DNA from: an uncultured Oscillospiraceae bacterium
Lineage (GTDB): Bacteria > Bacillota > Clostridia > Oscillospirales > Oscillospiraceae
Assembly (NCBI GenBank): GCA_900756495.1
Contig: CAAEKI010000113.1
Location: forward strand, 1-13,460
DNA length: 13,460 nucleotides
Reading direction: 5' to 3'
Part shown: positions 12,331 to 13,460 of the stretch, in pieces
Numbering within the stretch: the first letter of the stretch is position 1
How the letters are laid out: every line of letters begins with the position of its first letter
Translations under genes and position numbers: made by a program
The notes under the pieces: generated by a model
The model's database searches: none
What the model saw: the letters and a program-made list of their open reading frames with translations, nothing else
Told to the model about the DNA's origin: nothing

Positions 12331-13026
12331 TTATCCCTCGGTCAGCTTGATACGCAGATGCTCCAGCGTCCCGGCAGACAAGCCCGCGGCAAGCAAATAC
12401 TGCTCCACCGATCCGTACTTCTCCTCCAAAAGGTCCAGACACAGCTCCAGATACTCCGCTCTGGACTGCCCCGCCCAGGGGTCAAAGTCGGAGACCACGG
12501 TACGGAGATAGGCTACGAACTTCTTCAGATAGGTACCGGAAACCTGGTAATCGGCCACCGTGTCGGCCCGAGAAACGCCCGCATTCAAAAGCAGCAGAGC
12601 GGCTATCAGTCCCGTCCGATCTTTTCCGGCCGCGCAGTGAAACAGTACCCCTCCGGGCGCATCGGCAACCATCTGCAGGACCTTTCGAATACTCTCTTTT
12701 CGATCCAATGTCTCAAAATAGCCCCGTCCCACATCGGCTTCCCGGCCGGGCAGCCGCTCGCCCCCCTCCACCGGACAGGGAATGTAAGTAAAGCCGGGAC
12801 GATCCCTAAGGCCGGAGGGGCGCCGCTCCAGCTCCCCTTCACTGCGCAGATCCAGGACCGTCGTAATATTTCGCTCCAAAAGCCACCTCTCATCGGCCCC
12901 GGAGAGCCCCAGCGGATTATCCGAACGGAGCATGCGCTCCCAAACTGTAGCGCAGCCCCCCGCAGTCGGATAGCCGCCCAAGTCCCGAAGGTTCCAGGTC
13001 TCCCCCAGAGGGATACGGCGCAGCAT
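12331..13026 (-). CDS. Tyrosine-protein phosphatase family protein (Y_phosphatase3)
   Basis: The 231-residue protein has the cysteine phosphatase P-loop HCAAGKDRTG, with nucleophile Cys131 and Arg137, and the amino-terminal NLRDLGGYPT segment (about 12-21) typical of the Y_phosphatase3/DUF442-like bacterial enzymes related to LipA and MptpB. TVLDLRSEGELE (about 56-67) matches the usual second block. Members dephosphorylate phosphotyrosine and sometimes phosphoinositides; the substrate here is not known. GGAGG is seven bases before the ATG; in-frame starts at 13029 and 13050 are less well placed. It is the first gene after the promoter at 13062-13090 and is probably co-transcribed with the site-2 protease and scpAB. 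Confidence 0.9.
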   Translation of the reverse strand: MLRRIPLGETWNLRDLGGYPTAGGCATVWERMLRSDNPLGLSGADERWLLERNITTVLDLRSEGELERRPSGLRDRPGFTYIPCPVEGGERLPGREADVGRGYFETLDRKESIRKVLQMVADAPGGVLFHCAAGKDRTGLIAALLLLNAGVSRADTVADYQVSGTYLKKFVAYLRTVVSDFDPWAGQSRAEYLELCLDLLEEKYGSVEQYLLAAGLSAGTLEHLRIKLTEG

Positions 13027-13061
13027 CACTCTGCCTCCTTTTGATTTCACTTTGATAGATT

Positions 13062-13090
13062 ATTATAGCAAACTTTTCCCGCAAACACAA
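13062..13090 (-). promoter_or_regulatory. Promoter of the phosphatase-scpAB operon
   Basis: The minus strand carries a perfect -10 TATAAT (13062-13067) with the extended TGC directly before it, a 17-base spacer and -35 TTGTGT (13085-13090, 3 of 6 to consensus). Transcription would start near 13055, leaving a leader of about 29 bases. The -35 box overlaps the foot of the terminator hairpin of the upstream gene by two bases. Confidence 0.75.
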
Positions 13091-13120
13091 GGGCGGCTCT
13101 CCGACAGGAGCGCCGCCCTT
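13089..13120 (-). terminator. Terminator hairpin after the FAH-family gene
   Basis: A 9-bp GC-rich stem (13089-13097 with 13112-13120) continues after one mismatch into 4 further pairs (13099-13102 with 13107-13110) and a 4-base loop. It starts 7 bases after the stop codon. The tail on the minus-strand RNA is UUGUGUUUG, only moderately U-rich, so strength is uncertain. Confidence 0.7.
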
Positions 13121-13127
13121 CGTCATA

Positions 13128-13460
13128 TTACTGAATGTGATTGCGGAGGGTTCCAACTCCCTCTATCTCTACCTCCACGACGTCGCCGGATTTCATAGGA
13201 CCGATGCCGGCCGGCGTGCCGGTGGCCACCACATCGCCGGGCTCCAACGTCATCGCCGCAGTGATAAACGCCAGCAAATCCGGCACCTTGGTCATGAACA
13301 TCTCGGTATTGGAGGACTGCACCACATTGCCGTTGAGCCGGGTCTCGATATGCAGACGCCCCGGGTCTACTTCATCTGTAACCCACGGCCCGAGGGGGGC
13401 GAAGCCGTCCATGGCTTTTCCTCTGCTCCACTGCCCATCCCCCTTCTGGATATCCCGGGC
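13128..13460 (-). CDS. Fumarylacetoacetate hydrolase family protein (C-terminal part)
   Basis: Only the last 110 residues are in the window; the frame is open to the right edge, so the start lies outside. The visible part begins ARDIQKGDGQWSRGKAMDGF, followed by APLGPW, a hallmark of the FAH superfamily, where the lysine and nearby residues line the active site. Later come IETRLNGNVVQSSNTEMF and TGTPAGIGP, also conserved. Family members include acylpyruvases, oxaloacetate decarboxylases and 2-hydroxyhepta-2,4-diene-1,7-dioate isomerases acting with a divalent metal; the substrate cannot be assigned from this fragment. A hairpin terminator follows, so it belongs to a different transcription unit from the phosphatase operon. 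Confidence 0.9.
   Translation of the reverse strand, partial: ARDIQKGDGQWSRGKAMDGFAPLGPWVTDEVDPGRLHIETRLNGNVVQSSNTEMFMTKVPDLLAFITAAMTLEPGDVVATGTPAGIGPMKSGDVVEVEIEGVGTLRNHIQ

Noticed and set aside
1..13460. Mobile element, phage, CRISPR or defence system
   Set aside because: No transposase, integrase, direct-repeat array, nuclease or toxin-like gene was seen. The genes are conserved housekeeping families on one strand.

Overview
The window looks like a piece of a Gram-positive, spore-forming Clostridia chromosome. The best guess is the GC-richer gut Oscillospiraceae (Flavonifractor/Intestinimonas/Oscillibacter-like). The reasons are the fused IspH-ribosomal protein S1 gene, CarD next to ispD-ispF, a GerW sporulation protein, ScpA/ScpB, strong AGGAGG ribosome binding sites and several TTG starts. 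The genus is inference. Every supported gene is on the minus strand, so transcription runs from high to low coordinates. No tRNA, rRNA, CRISPR array, insertion sequence or phage gene is visible. No gene-free stretch exceeds about 180 bases. The largest, 1336-1510, holds the carD promoter and the terminator of the gene before it.

Layout in the direction of transcription. (1) The 3' part of a fumarylacetoacetate hydrolase-family gene (13460-13128) ends at a hairpin terminator. (2) An extended -10 promoter near 13065 starts a probable operon: tyrosine phosphatase-family gene, M50 site-2 protease, scpA, scpB, a DUF2953 membrane protein, gerW, a D-Ala-D-Ala carboxypeptidase and rluB (13026-7072). 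It combines chromosome segregation (ScpAB), spore/germination-linked proteins, peptidoglycan trimming and rRNA pseudouridylation. (3) A palindrome-rich control region (6983-7052) precedes a second operon: a MurR/RpiR regulator, a BaiN/HI0933-type flavoprotein, cmk, plsC and the ispH-rpsA fusion (6926-1511). Its genes are mostly joined by 4-base ATGA/TTGA overlaps, and it ends in a strong terminator at 1455-1497. (4) carD has its own consensus promoter (1398-1426). It is followed by a hairpin terminator that sits directly before the ispD ribosome binding site. ispD and the first 20 codons of ispF (ATGA overlap) complete the window.

The genes serve core growth. IspD, IspF and IspH are three enzymes of the MEP isoprenoid pathway. 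Cmk makes CDP/dCDP. PlsC makes phosphatidic acid. S1, RluB and CarD act on translation, ribosome maturation and transcription initiation. No wholly new gene system is evident. The parts that deserve a second look are regulatory: (a) an internal Shine-Dalgarno sequence and start codon at the IspH/S1 junction, plus an AT-rich internal promoter candidate inside ispH, which together could make free S1; (b) a 10-bp hairpin over the start site of the carboxypeptidase gene; (c) palindromes over the promoter of the RpiR-type regulator; (d) a terminator and alternative pairing in front of ispD; (e) an ambiguous, possibly non-canonical start of scpA.
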